NCBI GenBank assembly: GCA_008360975.2
Contig: CM039184.1
Coordinates: 55,766,797-55,830,796 of the forward strand
DNA: 64,000 bases
Direction of reading: 5' to 3'
Source: Lichenostomus cassidix
Taxonomy: Eukaryota > Chordata > Aves > Passeriformes > Meliphagidae
Part shown: piece by piece, positions 1 to 12,742 of the stretch
Layout of the letters: the number at the start of each line of letters is the position of its first letter
How positions within the stretch are numbered: the first letter of the stretch is position 1
Notes under the pieces: generated by a model
Databases searched by the model: none
Told to the model about the DNA's origin: nothing
The model's input: the letters and a program-made list of their open reading frames with translations, nothing else
Made by a program: the position numbers and the translations under genes

Positions 1-3000
1 GATATTGGTCAACAGAGAAGCTGGCCTAGAGAGGTCAACAGGACAGGTCAATCAGCTTTCTTTGCCGCTGTACAGCCCCAAGTATAAATGAAGTATTCAG
101 CTCACAGGGTTATATCTCTATCACTAGCTTTGGAAAGTGTAAACTTCTGCTGCTGTTTGGAACAGATCAGCCAGGACAACCAACATGCCACTGTTTAGTC
201 TCCCGACATTTGGAATGGTTTTCACTAACTGATGTATTTGGATTATAGGGGAGATAAGTATGTGACATAACAGCGTTTGACATAAAGAAAGTCACACTAG
301 TTGATTAAATGGAATTCTTTGGCAAGCAGATCTGCTGAAAACTCTGACTTGCATATTCCCTACTTAAAGGAACAGACATGGACTTGACCCAGCTGTGATG
401 GATTCCTGGGATCAGAGGAAGAATGAGTGTTCCTACAATGAATTTCACAGACCACTAGATCACTAACAGCAGATATTCAAAAGAAAATCTAATTCAACAG
501 ACAAGCTTTTTTCTGCATAGTAGGCATATTAAGAAGAATTCATCTGCCTAAATATAGGTAAAAAATTTAGATGCTGTAGGAATTGGAGTTATCCACACTT
601 GACTGGCTGGTAGACTCAGCACGTTCTGTAGCTGTAGCCAGAAGCAATAGAGAATTTAAAATGAAAAATGTGTCTGGACACATGAATATCAATAGTTATC
701 AAAAGTTCTTTTAGCAGTCATAAACTGTTTGAGCTTTTAAATCTTCCTGGGTTTTGTCAGGAAAGAGACAAGATTTTCTATATGCTAGAAATAGAAAAGG
801 TGTAAACATCCTCAACATCAGTTTCATTTCCCTTAGGTTGGAGTTTCATATTGAAAATCAAATGGCTAAATTTAGAAGATGAAATCCATGCATTGAAAAA
901 CTGCAGTGGACTGCCTAAATTAATTCAATTAGCTGGGGAATAGGCCTAGTCTAAAATATTTAGATAAATCAATCAGACATCAAAGGACATGGAATTAAAC
1001 TGGACTGATACAGCCAAAACAAGAAATCAAACTTTTTTGTGGGGTTCTTGGCATGGATTTATTTCTGCTCATAGAGCTAAAATTGCTGTGAAAATATGGT
1101 GATGCCATACTAATGGGCTGGATTAGATCAAAAGAAAGAAATGCCTTTCTTTTCAAGGGTATAATGTGTCCCTACAAGTAATCATTCTCCACTGCTCCTG
1201 AAAGTTTAGAGTACTTAGTCACAAGGCAAAAAAAGGAAGCCTTCAGCAGTAAGTTACAATCCCTCTGTTTTTCTGATTAGCTACTCTAACAAATTGCCTT
1301 GAGAAATACAGCTACCACATAGAGCAAAAGCACTGTGGGATAAACATGGAGTGCAACAGAACCAGAAAGTTTACTTAACATTGGTCATAACTGGTAACAA
1401 AGCTGAGGCCTTGCAGATCCTGTCATGCTGCTGCAGGAGACATAGAGTATAACAGGAATAAAGGAGGAAAACATAAGGAAGCCCATTAGTATCTGTATCT
1501 TATTTCTTCCCTTCCACTTACAGGGAAGAGGACAGATAAGTCAAGCCTGACAAGTCATCAAGTAGACCATTAGCCACTTTTTCCACAGCTTTGTCTGCAG
1601 GTTTGTGAGCAGGTAGGGAAAAAGCATTTTATTTCCCCTTGTATTTCCATTCCTCATATCTCTCCCTCTCAGATTTGCTGCACAGCAAAGGAGGTTACCT
1701 CTCTGGAGCTCTCAAAAAAGACTTTCTTCGTTCTTTGGTACATTTGGATTCTGGAGGAGAGAATTGTCCTTCCTTTTTATTTTCTTTCTCCACTTTCTGC
1801 ACTCTGCCCTTAATATTGCTTCCAACAAGACTCATGGGCTTTGTGGGGTTTCTGTAGTTCTTCCAGCCTAAAGACCAAGCACTATCTTTGTAATCTGTGC
1901 CTCGTAGTTGCAAAAATAAGAGTTTTAACCTGCCAGTGCAAACAGGGGGTGATCCTATTGATTCAAATGGTCCATAAAAGCATATCATATGTAATACAAA
2001 TAGACCTAGCATAAAATCACTTGCTCTAGCTACTATATATGTTAGCATTCTCCTTTTTTTTCTTTTCTTTTCTGAAGGCAAAGTATTTGTTAAAGCAAAA
2101 GTAACATTCATCTAAATTGTGATTAAGGAAAATAGTTTCCTATCTGATATGGTCAATCATTCTATTAAAATATTAATTAGGAAATGACAGCAGTAAAATT
2201 TCAGGGTTTTTTTTTAATATTTAATTTACACATTTCACATCCTCTAAATCATAGTTTACTTTGTAAATATTTGCTAATCTAACAAAACATGTACTACCAG
2301 CCTCAGATCATAACTCACGCAGATAGCAAAGAGGACTTCGTGCCATTTTATGATGTGACTTCTGCATTTAATTAACTCATTTAAACTATTAATACCAGAC
2401 TTTTTTCCCTAGCTCTTGTGCTTTTGCTTGTGTGACTAAAAAGCTCGCTGTACCGTTCAGCCAGCACAGGTTGGCTTCCTCCCTCTCTCATAGCAACAAC
2501 ATCCTGGCTACCTCTGAAGTGGATATGCTAAATGGGAGGGATGTCACATCATCTCTTGTCTCTCTCATGCACAAAATATCACAGTTCTGCTCAGAAGGTG
2601 TTTTTCAGCAAACATTTTGTATGTGATATTAATCAGTTTTCTATTCATCACCACATCTACTCAGTAACAAAAATATATCAATAACATAATTAGTCTATTT
2701 CATGATGTATGGTATAGACAGACATTATTTTCCTAATTTTTTTTAATTTCAAACCATGCTTAAAGAGCATGAACATTTACAAATCTAGTTGCTATTCTTG
2801 TTTAAGTAAGAAAGTCACGTTCTTCTCTGGATGCTTCGCTTAGAAAAATACTTCTGGCTAGCAATCTCTTGCACCAATACATTAAGCATTTATGTTGAAA
2901 ATTTCAGCCAATTTTTTCTGACAGAATATATACTTTTTGTTAGCACAGGGTCCAATCCTGGTCCAGTCCTATAGCTCTGATTCAAATGACTTCATGGGAA

Positions 3001-4589
3001 TAATACCTCTAATTGCAATAAATCTATATGCATTTGTGCTGTTCAACATCCTGTCAGCTTGCTGAATCTGACCATTATCAAAGAAAGACAAAAGTATTCA
3101 GTGACAGGCAACTTGCACATTCCTGTTTTTAAATAAATGAACTTATCCTGCAGTGTAAACAGCATTTATTTTTCTCAAAACTTTAAAGGAATGAACACGG
3201 TCGAGATTAATCCCTTTACTATGACATATGCTATTTTTTTCATTATCCATTACTAAATTTTGTTGCATGCCCTGCAATTAGGGAATGTTTTGTTGCTTGG
3301 TTGAGCAGTAAAAAAGATAGTTTCTACAAGGCACGACTGAACTATCTCCAGACCAGTTCAATGAGTTTCTGAGCTCCTTTCAGTTGTAATCAAGCACCAT
3401 TACTTACAATCATAGAGCATTTGCTAGCCTACAATAGCTCTTACTCCATGAGACTATTTATGACAGCAGAACTAAAAGTGAGTATAAGCATCTGCAGTGA
3501 CAGCTTTGACAAGAGGTTCGTTGAAGAGTATTGCTAACACAACACCTTACTCCTCAGAGCAAAGGCAGGCAATGTGGAGCATTGCTAACCAAGCTGCTAT
3601 GTTAATAATAGAAGAATAATTGAAGTTAGAGGGATTTTTTACCTAGTGGTAAAAGGAAAAACCAAATGCATTACCAGTTTGGTGCAGTAATATTGCCTAA
3701 ATCCATTTACCTCCATCTACCCTCATCTACATTACTGTAGTGTTTTTTCTCTCCTTTTATCTAAGTCAAAATTCTGGTTTGATAGATTTGCTGGAAGGGA
3801 AATATGAGAAACAGAAGGTCTGCGGCAGCTGAAGAGAAAAGGAAAGATCAGGACCTTCAGTGAGACTGCAGTGTGCATTGCCTGAATTTTCCTTTCCATC
3901 TCCTTGGACAAATAAGAGTGCTTCTAGTCTAGGTTACCATAGTTTCTGGTTTCCTTAGTAACCCTTTTGAGAGCATTCATGTGTTTGTGTCAGTAGGCAA
4001 CAGTGTGAGGGGGTCGAAAATGGAGTATAAACCTCTCAAATTTGGAGTGAAAAAATTCCAAATTTTCTCCTCAGCCAACAAAAGAAAACAAAACTTAAAG
4101 CGAGCAAAGTCTCACTGAAAATCCAGTGAAAAAACTATGAGTGGGTATGATTTAAATCATGATGTGATGAAAGGATGAGTTTGTTCTCAAGCCAGAAGGA
4201 TCTTCAGGGTAAACCTGGAAATTGAACAGAAGAAATGCACAGTTCAAGTTCCTGGGTTTGGACTTTGGGTTATGATCTGTCACTTGCAAGGATGCTTCCT
4301 TTCTAGAGTTTTGTTGCGTGGTAGTTACAAAGAAAGCAGTCACCCATTTGAGGCATAATGCTAGCAAATAAAAACAAGGCCAGTAAGACTTATGTGTTAG
4401 TATCTCTGTGTAAGTATAATGGAAATGCTGTAATAAGAATATACCCAGTAATATTTTGTACAACATTTCCTCCTCCCTTCATGCAATAGACACTAAATAC
4501 CAACATAATGTGGTTTATGAGCTAATGGCTTGATCTTGCTTTTTTTCTTAATCTGAAATATTTTATATGGTACTTCAACACTTGAGAGA
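1..4589. other. Intergenic, no gene seen
   Basis: This is AT-rich sequence with few CpGs. I found no exon-like open frame, RNA gene or clear repeat. The open frames here are short and resemble no protein I know. Confidence 0.7.
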
Positions 4590-4793
4590 GGAAGGAAGGA
4601 AGGAAGGAAGGAAGGAAGGAAGGAAGGAAGGAAGGAAGGAAGGAAGGAAGGAAGGAAGGAAGGAAGGAAGGAAGGAAGGAAGGAGGAAGGAAGGAAGGAA
4701 GGAAGGAAGGAAGGAAGGAAGGAAGGAAGGAAGGAAGGAAGGAAGGAAGGAAGGAAGGAAGGAAGGAAGGAAGGAAGGAAGGAAGGAAGGAAA
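4590..4793. repeat. (GGAA)n microsatellite, about 204 bp
   Basis: About 50 tandem GGAA units run nearly without error. The only interruption I see is one short GGA unit near 4681-4686, and the array ends in AAA before unique sequence. Because the unit is 4 bp, all three frames stay open and give an artificial Lys-Glu-Gly-Arg repeat peptide, which is not a gene. GGAA is the core of ETS-family binding sites, so arrays like this can recruit ETS factors, but nothing here shows that it does so. Confidence 0.97.
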
Positions 4794-7499
4794 CGGATTA
4801 ATACAAATAAAATCTAATAGTAACTATGGCATTGGTGTTAAATACGTCAAATGTCCTAAAAACAAGTTTGGTAATTATAGGATTTTGAATTATAGGGATT
4901 TGGTAAAGTTAGCAAAATTTGAAGTTAGAGTTGGAAGGATTTCTTTTTTGTATGAAAAAAGCTCTTGCCACATACAAATGGGAGAAAGATAGAAACCAAG
5001 GACATGGACAAGAGTGATATGAAAAATGGAATGCTGTTAAAAAGACAAGAGCATAAACTTTTTTTTTTGTTGTTCATATTTTCCATTCTTGTCCCTCAGC
5101 TGTCATTCCCTTGTGCTGTTGAGGGTTTGCTGTGTTTTTGAAGGCAGTTATGGCAAAGCTGCTGACACTACTTTTCTATTTTTTGGCTCCTGTGCCAATG
5201 TTTTTTAACTTATAGTAACAGATTGCAAAATACATTTGTTGATATTTGTCTAACCGATTTTGTAAAACAAAAATAAAAAAGTATTACATAGGTCAGCAAT
5301 GAATGGTTTGGGTTTTTTCTGTGAGTTTCTTTAGCTTGAAAGGAAATTAAATTTTCATGTATTGTATGTGAAAGAAGCATCACTAACAGCCTTGTTCTAT
5401 ACACAATATATTACATATGCATCTTAATCAGGTAGGCAGTTTCAGTAGGTGGCTCCTAACAAGCTACACGTCAGAGGTGATTTATTGATTGGGTTTCCAT
5501 TAATTAGCAGTAGGAGCTCTGCCCTTTGGTAGATATTGGCCAGTTTATCGTCCTTCAACTATCTCTGATCCTACCTCTGTTAGATGTTTCATTGCCTTGG
5601 ATCTTGCACAACAATTACTTCAGCACAAAGAGGAGAATCAGAACAGTAATGTTTTGTGCCTGTTTTGTACCTATTGTTCCCATCAAGAAAGAGTCAGAAC
5701 CTTTTCCTTCAGATAAATACCACGAAAAACACATGGGATTACAGCACAACACTTAAAGGTCTGACTCAAACCTCAGTAAAATCAGTGGGAATCTTCTATT
5801 TAATTTCATCAACTTCAGATCAGATCCTAAATAACCCTGGCTTTATATGAGAGTCAAAGACATCTCTCTCCTCTAAGAGGCTGAAGTGACTCCCTAGTGA
5901 CTTCTAATGCTGTTTTTGAGAAGTAGAAAACTGTCAAGATGTGAATGCAGAATAACAAAGTAACAATTGAAAATACCATTGCCACACTTCTTAGCTGCTG
6001 ACCACAAAATTTAAGATTCAGCTCAGCTGAAAAAAAAAACCCAAACCCAAAGCAAACCATCTACAGGGAGAGCTGTAGTTTGAATGTGTCCAGATTCCTG
6101 GTAGAATTTCCCTCCCCACGTTTAAAAAAGTCTGGACTGTAGGGGATACTTATAATTTCAGCATTATTCTTGGTTTGCAGTCTGAAAATGCACAGGTATT
6201 GAGAAAAATTCTTTCAACATAAAATAGTAGTATAACACATTAGTGCTACAGTTAAGATTAGTATTTTTAGAAATATACATATTATTGTATATTAATAAAT
6301 TTTATTCTTGGTAAAGTGGGTCCCTTCCAGATGTTGATGTTTAATATTCAGTAAGAGGAAATAAATAACTGTTACTGTTTTCTTTCATCTTCTCATTCGT
6401 TCTTTTACTACTGCATTCAAGGTTCATATGGAAAAAATAATGAGCATTCTTAAATAGACAAAAAAATCACTGAAGTTCTGTTCACTTATTAACAACTAGC
6501 TATCATAAAAAAAAGTGTTTTCTAACCCAGTGGCATGCATAAATATGATAGTAAGAAGTCATTAATTGGATCACAGGCTCGTTACAATACCATATATCAC
6601 AACCACAAAATCATATATGAAGTACCCAGTGCAGTATGTTATTGAAATGCCTTTCTCATATAGTAAGGTTATACTTCACACATTCTTCTTGAAATTAATT
6701 TCCATAAAATCTACAATCAAATGTCTCAGAGGATTAGCAGATCAATGCCTATACTTGCAGTTTCAGGTATGTGGTTTGAGTGTCAAAAGGTTGTAGATGT
6801 CATGTTGTTACCACCTGATGGTGTTTAATAGCTCATATAATCCAGGTCACACTTCACTTTCTTGCAGCAAGTGATGTGTCCCCTCCCCAGTAAAAGGAGA
6901 CATTAACTGGCACACTGGGTGACAACCTCAACATAAGGCTTGAGTGAGAGAGGTTTAAATTATCTCTGAACATACAGAGTGCTACCCTAAAACTGAGTTT
7001 AGGCAAAATGACACGGGAAAATGTTCATTAACACTGCCTGGTATTGAAACTTGATCAGAAAAATATTACATTGCCATGGAAAAGAGCTTAGGGGACAGTG
7101 GGTTTTTGTACATGACAGCTACTTTTAACTGGAGTGCTGTGTACCACTACAGGGATAATTTTCAGTTATGGAATTAAAACAGCAATGCTGTATGATACTT
7201 CTTTCAGCAGAGGCTGTCTGGTAAGATTGTTGGAGAACCAGTCAGAAAGGTGTCTCATTCCAATTAGACTATTTCTTTCTAGTAACTTTGTAATTTGTTC
7301 AGGTTCAGGGGCATAGAAAGAAATTCATGTTCCTTATTTTGACCCTCAGTAACCCACTGGCTTTGTGTACTTTTCTTTTAGAATGAGAAGCACTGAATTT
7401 CTAAGGTACTATTAAATAGATGCATTGTCAGTAACGTTATGAAAACCCCTACTCTTATACAGTTAATTAGTCTTGTTACATTAATTGAAAACCATTCAG
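4794..7499. other. Intergenic, no gene seen
   Basis: AT-rich unique sequence with no recognisable coding exon, RNA gene or mobile element. Confidence 0.65.
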
Positions 7500-7670
7500 A
7501 ACTCCGAAGTGAATGGAGGGCGCTCTGGGAAAGCAGCCAAGAGGGGTTTTAGGCAGCAGCGCACAATGGATGTGCCTCTCCGCAGCCTGCGGCAGGCAGG
7601 GGACAGAGCCTGCACCGGGCACGGGATCCGGCTACGCTCCTATTCAAAGCACAGCTGAGGAGCCACGGAT
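7500..7670. promoter_or_regulatory. Isolated CpG-rich patch, possible regulatory element
   Basis: Roughly ten CpG dinucleotides fall within about 170 bp, in a neighbourhood that has almost none over several kilobases. GC content jumps at both edges. A GGAGGGCGCT string at 7515-7524 resembles the 3' half of a CTCF site. No open frame or splice signal gives it a coding reading. It may be an orphan CpG island, an enhancer or insulator, or an old GC-rich insertion. Confidence 0.35.
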
Positions 7671-8773
7671 TTATTTCAAGTAATCACATTTAGTAGTGGT
7701 TATAATAATGGAAAAGGTGTAAAAGGGAAAGCCTTTTAAAGACTTTCAGGAATTAAGAAGAGAGGAAGGTATCTTCTTGCATTGGCCATACTGAGTCATT
7801 GATACTGGCTAATTGCTCTTCAGGAAATAGCTGTGCCATATTGCAAATGTTTGAAATCCTCAGAATACAGTTTTGTCCTTTTGGGGTTTGGGGGGTTTTT
7901 TTCTGTTATTCCTGGTTTGATTCTTTGAAAACAGAACGGTAATAAAACAACAATAGGTTGTAAATAAAAAAGGTAGATCAAATATCCTGTTTACACCGAG
8001 AAACTGAACTCTGCAGTGCAGCAAATAGAAAAAAAAAAAACAGGACTAAGATGAAAACATTTTTAAGAGCTGGATGACTCAATGTGAAGATGTTTGCTCA
8101 GCTCCTTCTGAGCTCCCACTCTAGAAGAAAACATAAAATACAGTAACAAAGTGCCCTATGATGGATTTCTCTTACTAAAAGGCAAAAATATAGAAAATCA
8201 GAAAATTAAGAATTATATGTACACTTGTATTTTAGTTAATGGAAAACTGAATTGCAATGAACTTGTCTTCAGGAAAATAAATGTTTTTGTAGTTGCTTAC
8301 CCTTGGCCATAGAACAAACTCCCACCCAGCAGCTCTGTCATTCCCCTTTTCAACAGCCCAAGGGGTGAAAATAAGATAGAAATATTCCTGGTCTAGGAGA
8401 AAGACAGGGAGATTGCTTAACAGTTTACATCATGGGCAAAAAGGACTTGACTTGGGAAAAATTAATTTATTTTAATACCAATTAAAATAGATTTGGGTAG
8501 AGAAACAAAGACAAAAACCAAAGCAACTATCCCAAATTTTTTAAATATGTTTCTCTAGAGACTCCCTACCCATGGCTAAGGGACTTAGCTGTGCTCTGCT
8601 ATGAGCCTGTTGGAGCCAGATGAAATGGGCAGTGTCCTCACAGAGGCCCTTCATCAAGTAAACCCCACATAGGGTTTGGTTCAGAAAAATTACTAAATTT
8701 AAACATGAAAGAACATTGTTCTTCATAAGGAAAGCTGCTTGTGTTACCTTTGGAGGTAATAACAAAATGCTCT
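7671..8773. other. Intergenic, no gene seen
   Basis: AT-rich unique sequence with a 12-A run near 8030. No gene or clear repeat family is visible. Confidence 0.65.
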
Positions 8774-9143
8774 TGGTCTGTTCAGCCTGGAGGAGAAGAC
8801 TGAGGGGAGACCTCATTACAGTCTGCAACTTCCTCATGAGGGGAAGAAGAGGGGCAGACACTGATCTCTTCTGTCTGGTAACAGGACTCAAGGGAATGGC
8901 ATCGAGCTGAGTAAGGGGATGTTTATGTTTGATGTTAGGAAATCCTTCATCCAGAGGGTGATTGGACACTGGAAGAGGCTCCCCAGGGAAGTGGTCACAG
9001 CACCATACCTTACAGAGTCCGAGAAGTGTTTGGACAATGCACATGGTGTGATTCTTGGAGATGTCCTGTGAAGGGCTGAGCTGGACTTTGATGATCCTTG
9101 TTCAGTCCCTTCCAACTCAGGATAGTCCATGATTTTATGATTT
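8774..9143 (+). mobile_element. CR1 LINE 3' fragment, 5'-truncated
   Basis: The segment reads as the 3' part of a chicken-repeat-1 (CR1) retrotransposon. It begins with the familiar stretch around 'cagcctggaggagaagactg', continues through 'agaggctccccagggaagtgg', and ends in the CR1 tail 'cccttccaactcaggata' followed by short ATGATTTT-like repeats at about 9128-9142. CR1 elements lack poly-A and end in such 8-bp-type repeats, so the 3' end is natural and the 5' end is truncated, which is typical. The antisense open frames of 167 and 165 codons across it (8541-9044 and 8888-9385) are by-products. Confidence 0.93.
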
Positions 9144-12100
9144 ATAAAGATTTGTACAATATTCTTTATATTGTTGTGATATAAGATGACCCAAATTAAA
9201 TAAAATTCTAGATTGAAAGTTAGTAGTAGCACTTGATTTTCTGACAAATACATAGCTCTTCCAAAAGGCAGATCATTTTCTTTCTGGAATATGTTGACAA
9301 ATTGATGGAAAAGATTCAACTCTTTTGGGAAATAATGCTTTGAAACAGAGAATGGTGTTGATGGTCTTACAGAAAAGATACGCACCTGAAGGCTCTCCTC
9401 TTTCTGTCATACTGTGGTTGGACCAGTAAAGGTATCTTTCTTAAAAATACTGCCTTTTTAAACCACTGCAGAGTTCATTCCCATGTCCTGAATACCATGG
9501 GGCTTGTAAGATATTTTCATAATCAAGACTGTCATTAAATGCTGTAATTCATTGCTACAATATATCTTTTTCTGTTTCCTCCCATAAGTATATCATAAAT
9601 TACCCTCATTCCAGATACCTTATTAGAGCCATCCTTATTCAGTCATGAGCATTGTTTTTGACTTTTTCCTACTGTGACATTTTTTTCTTTTTTAGCTACA
9701 GATCATTTTGCGACCTGAGCTGTTTTTGTAATAATAGAAAAAAAAAATGGGATCAGGGCATGCATTTTTCAAAAATTGATGCTTGAATTATTAAATACAT
9801 CTCTATTCCCATGTGCAGTGGCAGGCAAGTAGAAAATGGAAACTGTCTATAATTTAATCACGGTACGTACAATAATAATTAGTTGTCATTAGGACCCTGA
9901 TTTTCACTGTGATGTACAAACAGAGAAATGCCAAATTCACAAAAGTGAGGTGTTGCAGTGAAGGACTGGGTAATTTTGTTGTGTAAAACTGCACTTTTTA
10001 TTTATTTCTAGTGTTTATTTCTGGTGATGGTATGTCACTCTAAACTTTTAATTGGACACAGGGAGTACATGGTACTAACAAGTGTTATAACTTCGAGAGT
10101 CCGCAGCTTACAAATAATTAATTTTAATGCAAATCATAAGAGTAGGCATATTCTAGAAAAGGAATCAGAGACCATGTTCTTATATCAAAGTGATTCCTGT
10201 TTAAATTGTGAGCTCGTGCTACTATTTTGAAGTTAAATGCCACAGTCTCGGCTCTCTAATGATAGAAATTTGTTGATTATTGCAGATCTTTAAACAGCAC
10301 TCGGGCACATATTGAAACAGATTGATAATGCCAACTGGAACATAGTGGGAGTGTTAAATTCTGCTGCCAGTTTCAGATGCTTTGAAACACTTCAGGAGCA
10401 GAATTCTGGTGGCTCCAGCATGAAGACTGTGCTAAGCACTCCACATATATATAATAAAAGGTGCCTAACTCAGTCAGCTTACATCCAGTGTGGAAAAAGA
10501 GTCATGTTGACCAGATCAATACTCAAGTGACACAGGGCAAAAGTCATTAACACAATGATATGAAGATATGAAAAATTCAAAGTCCAATTATCACGGCTGT
10601 GCAACTGAAGGACTGGCAGGAAAGATGTCCATAGTCTGTTGAAGGACAAGTGTAAGTCTGCTTGTGGCATTGTGTTGATGCAGCCTGGAAAATGTTAGAA
10701 ATAGCTTTCAAATATATATAGTTTGTACTGAACATGTGGTGCTACTAATGACTACATTCTGTGTACATGTTTTGCATGTTAATAAATTAATTAAGCGATT
10801 TTAAAGGCACATGGTGAAAATTATAGCCTATAGGGTTTTGTTTAAGGAACTGATTAGATATCTATGAAGGAGAGGTGTAAGCTTGATTCCAGTTGCTGAA
10901 CAACAGACATTGTGGTGCTGGTGATGATTAAGCAGCAAAGCACTCTCAGTGCTTTTCTGTGGCCACACAGCCTTAATCAAGAAACCATTCTCCAGGAGGT
11001 GAACCAGGAGCTGCTTCAGTCAGCCTTTGTGGCTGGGCAAGGTCAAGTAAATTTGGTTCCCATGAAAGTTAGTATTCAAGGCAGACACCAGGACAGTGAG
11101 AAGTACTCTCTGGAAGTGCCCATGAGCCTTGTAGCACCTGGCATGTCAGGGTGCTCAGCCACCCATCACCAAACAGATGAAATCTCTGTAAGAAAGATCT
11201 CAATGCTCTATATTGCATATTTTGGGGGGTTGGAGCCTTTATTTTTCACAGTTTACATGATCAACAGAATACCTAAACCTGCATATTGCAAATGGCCACT
11301 AGTTCCCAAAGAAATTAAGAGGTATTTTCAGGCTACCAGAGATTTCCTACTCAGTTGAAGAACCCTACTCATGACTATCTGAAAAAACCCTGTCAGATTC
11401 AAGACAGCACCCCACTGCTTACATACAATGGAAACAACAACACAACACTTGCACAGGAGCTTAATTGCTGAAAATTTCACAGCCAATTTTGCCACAAGTC
11501 ACAAACTTTCAGTACAAAAGGGTTTTGTAAGGCCTTGGGTCTCAAACTGATGCCATGAAATGAGACTTGCAGTTTTCATGTAATCAAAATAATGATTTCC
11601 AGGTGTCATAGCTGGAAGCATATTCTTAAATGTATGACTCAGCCACACCTTGTGGGTTTAGAAAACAAAATGTAGACCAGTTATCTACAGACCTGCCTAC
11701 CAAAGTGCCAGTGTCACACACATGAACACCTTTTCCTCTCTCTTACTACATAAACTTTGGTCTGAATTCTTAACAGCACCTTGATCCAGCCCTAAAATAA
11801 GGCATTCCTTACTGGTCTCACTAAACCCACCAAGTCCAGCATCAAGAAGGAACCAGCACATTCCACTCAAGTCTGCTACGAGACAGGATTTTGTCTCAAG
11901 TAAAGCAGAGTAACGATTCCATACCTACTCCTTTTTTGTTTTATGAATTTTCCACAGTATTCACCTACTGAATTATACATTTAAGCCATGATACCACAAT
12001 TTTTTAAAAGTGGTTATTTTTTGAATTTGCTTTCTTTCTTCTATTGTAAGGGCCATTTAATGCTTTTAGTAACGCAGAACTTTTGAACTACCTTTAGTAA

Positions 12101-12225
12101 CAGCATAGTTAAAACCTGTAGGCAAAACTTGAGTTCTGCACCACCCCAGGCTTTCTCTGCTTTTAAGAGAATATTTACTGGTCAAAAGACAAATTTGCAA
12201 GCCTTTCACTTCTGAAAAAAAGAAA
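9144..12225. other. Intergenic, with one unassigned 148-codon open frame
   Basis: Mostly AT-rich unique sequence. A + strand frame at 10912-11358 is open for 148 codons from an ATG. Its product matches no family I recognise, has no obvious domain, and codon use is not clearly gene-like. An open frame of this length is expected about once by chance in a window of this size, so it is not called as a gene. Confidence 0.6.
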
Positions 12226-12231
12226 AACTTC
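12226..12231. repeat. Target-site duplication, left copy
   Basis: AACTTC directly precedes the LTR start and matches the right copy exactly. Confidence 0.75.
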
Positions 12232-12736
12232 TGTAGCAATGTGATCTCCATGTGGTTTTTCCTTTGTTCCCCTGTTCTGTATGTTATTGGCTGTTTTTGA
12301 AATATGCATCCTGCTTTACCTGAAATCTATTGGTGTGTTCCCCTTGCCTGTCTTCCCTTCAGACCTCCTGGGATAGGCTCTGAGAGAGCCAATCCCTCCC
12401 ATTTCCCTTCCCTTATAAGCCGATGCCAGCAGGAGTTCAGGGTCTCCATCTTCAAGCCTGCCAGCCCTTACTCCCTTCCCCTGCTTTCCTCACCCTTTCC
12501 CTTCCATGCACCCCACCTAAGGACCCTAATAAACTTCCCTGGCAGACCCGGAGATGGCGTCCAGTATGTTCTTTTGTCTCACCACGTTTCCTGCTAGAAT
12601 TTCTGTGGCCAGAGTCCCATGCCACGCGAAGTGCACCCCGGGGCCGCCCAGCCCAGACTTCGTGGAGATATGCGCAGTGGAGACCTCTTTTTGTGAGGTT
12701 GCTGCTTCCTGCCGTCCCCCCGCAGTGAGAAAATCA
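12232..12736 (+). mobile_element. Solo LTR of an endogenous retrovirus (class II-like), 505 bp
   Basis: The element starts TGTAGC and ends AAATCA, giving TG...CA termini. It is flanked by the same 6 bp, AACTTC, at 12226-12231 and 12737-12742, which I read as the target-site duplication. Internally it has LTR order: a CCAAT box at 12389-12393, a TATA-like TTATAAG at 12413-12419, an AATAAA polyadenylation signal at 12528-12533, then a GC-richer U5-like part. No gag, pol or env sequence adjoins it, so it is a solo LTR left by recombination. A 6 bp duplication suggests a betaretrovirus-like (ERVK-type) source, but family assignment needs a repeat library. The short open frames inside it are not genes. 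Confidence 0.85.
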
Positions 12737-12742
12737 AACTTC
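12737..12742. repeat. Target-site duplication, right copy
   Basis: AACTTC directly follows the LTR terminal CA and matches the left copy exactly. Confidence 0.75.

Noticed and set aside
4567..4992. 141-codon open frame with Lys-Glu-Gly-Arg repeats
   Set aside because: It is produced by the GGAA microsatellite, whose period leaves all frames open. It is not a gene.
8541..9385. Two overlapping minus-strand frames of 167 and 165 codons
   Set aside because: They are antisense to a CR1 3' end and match no protein.
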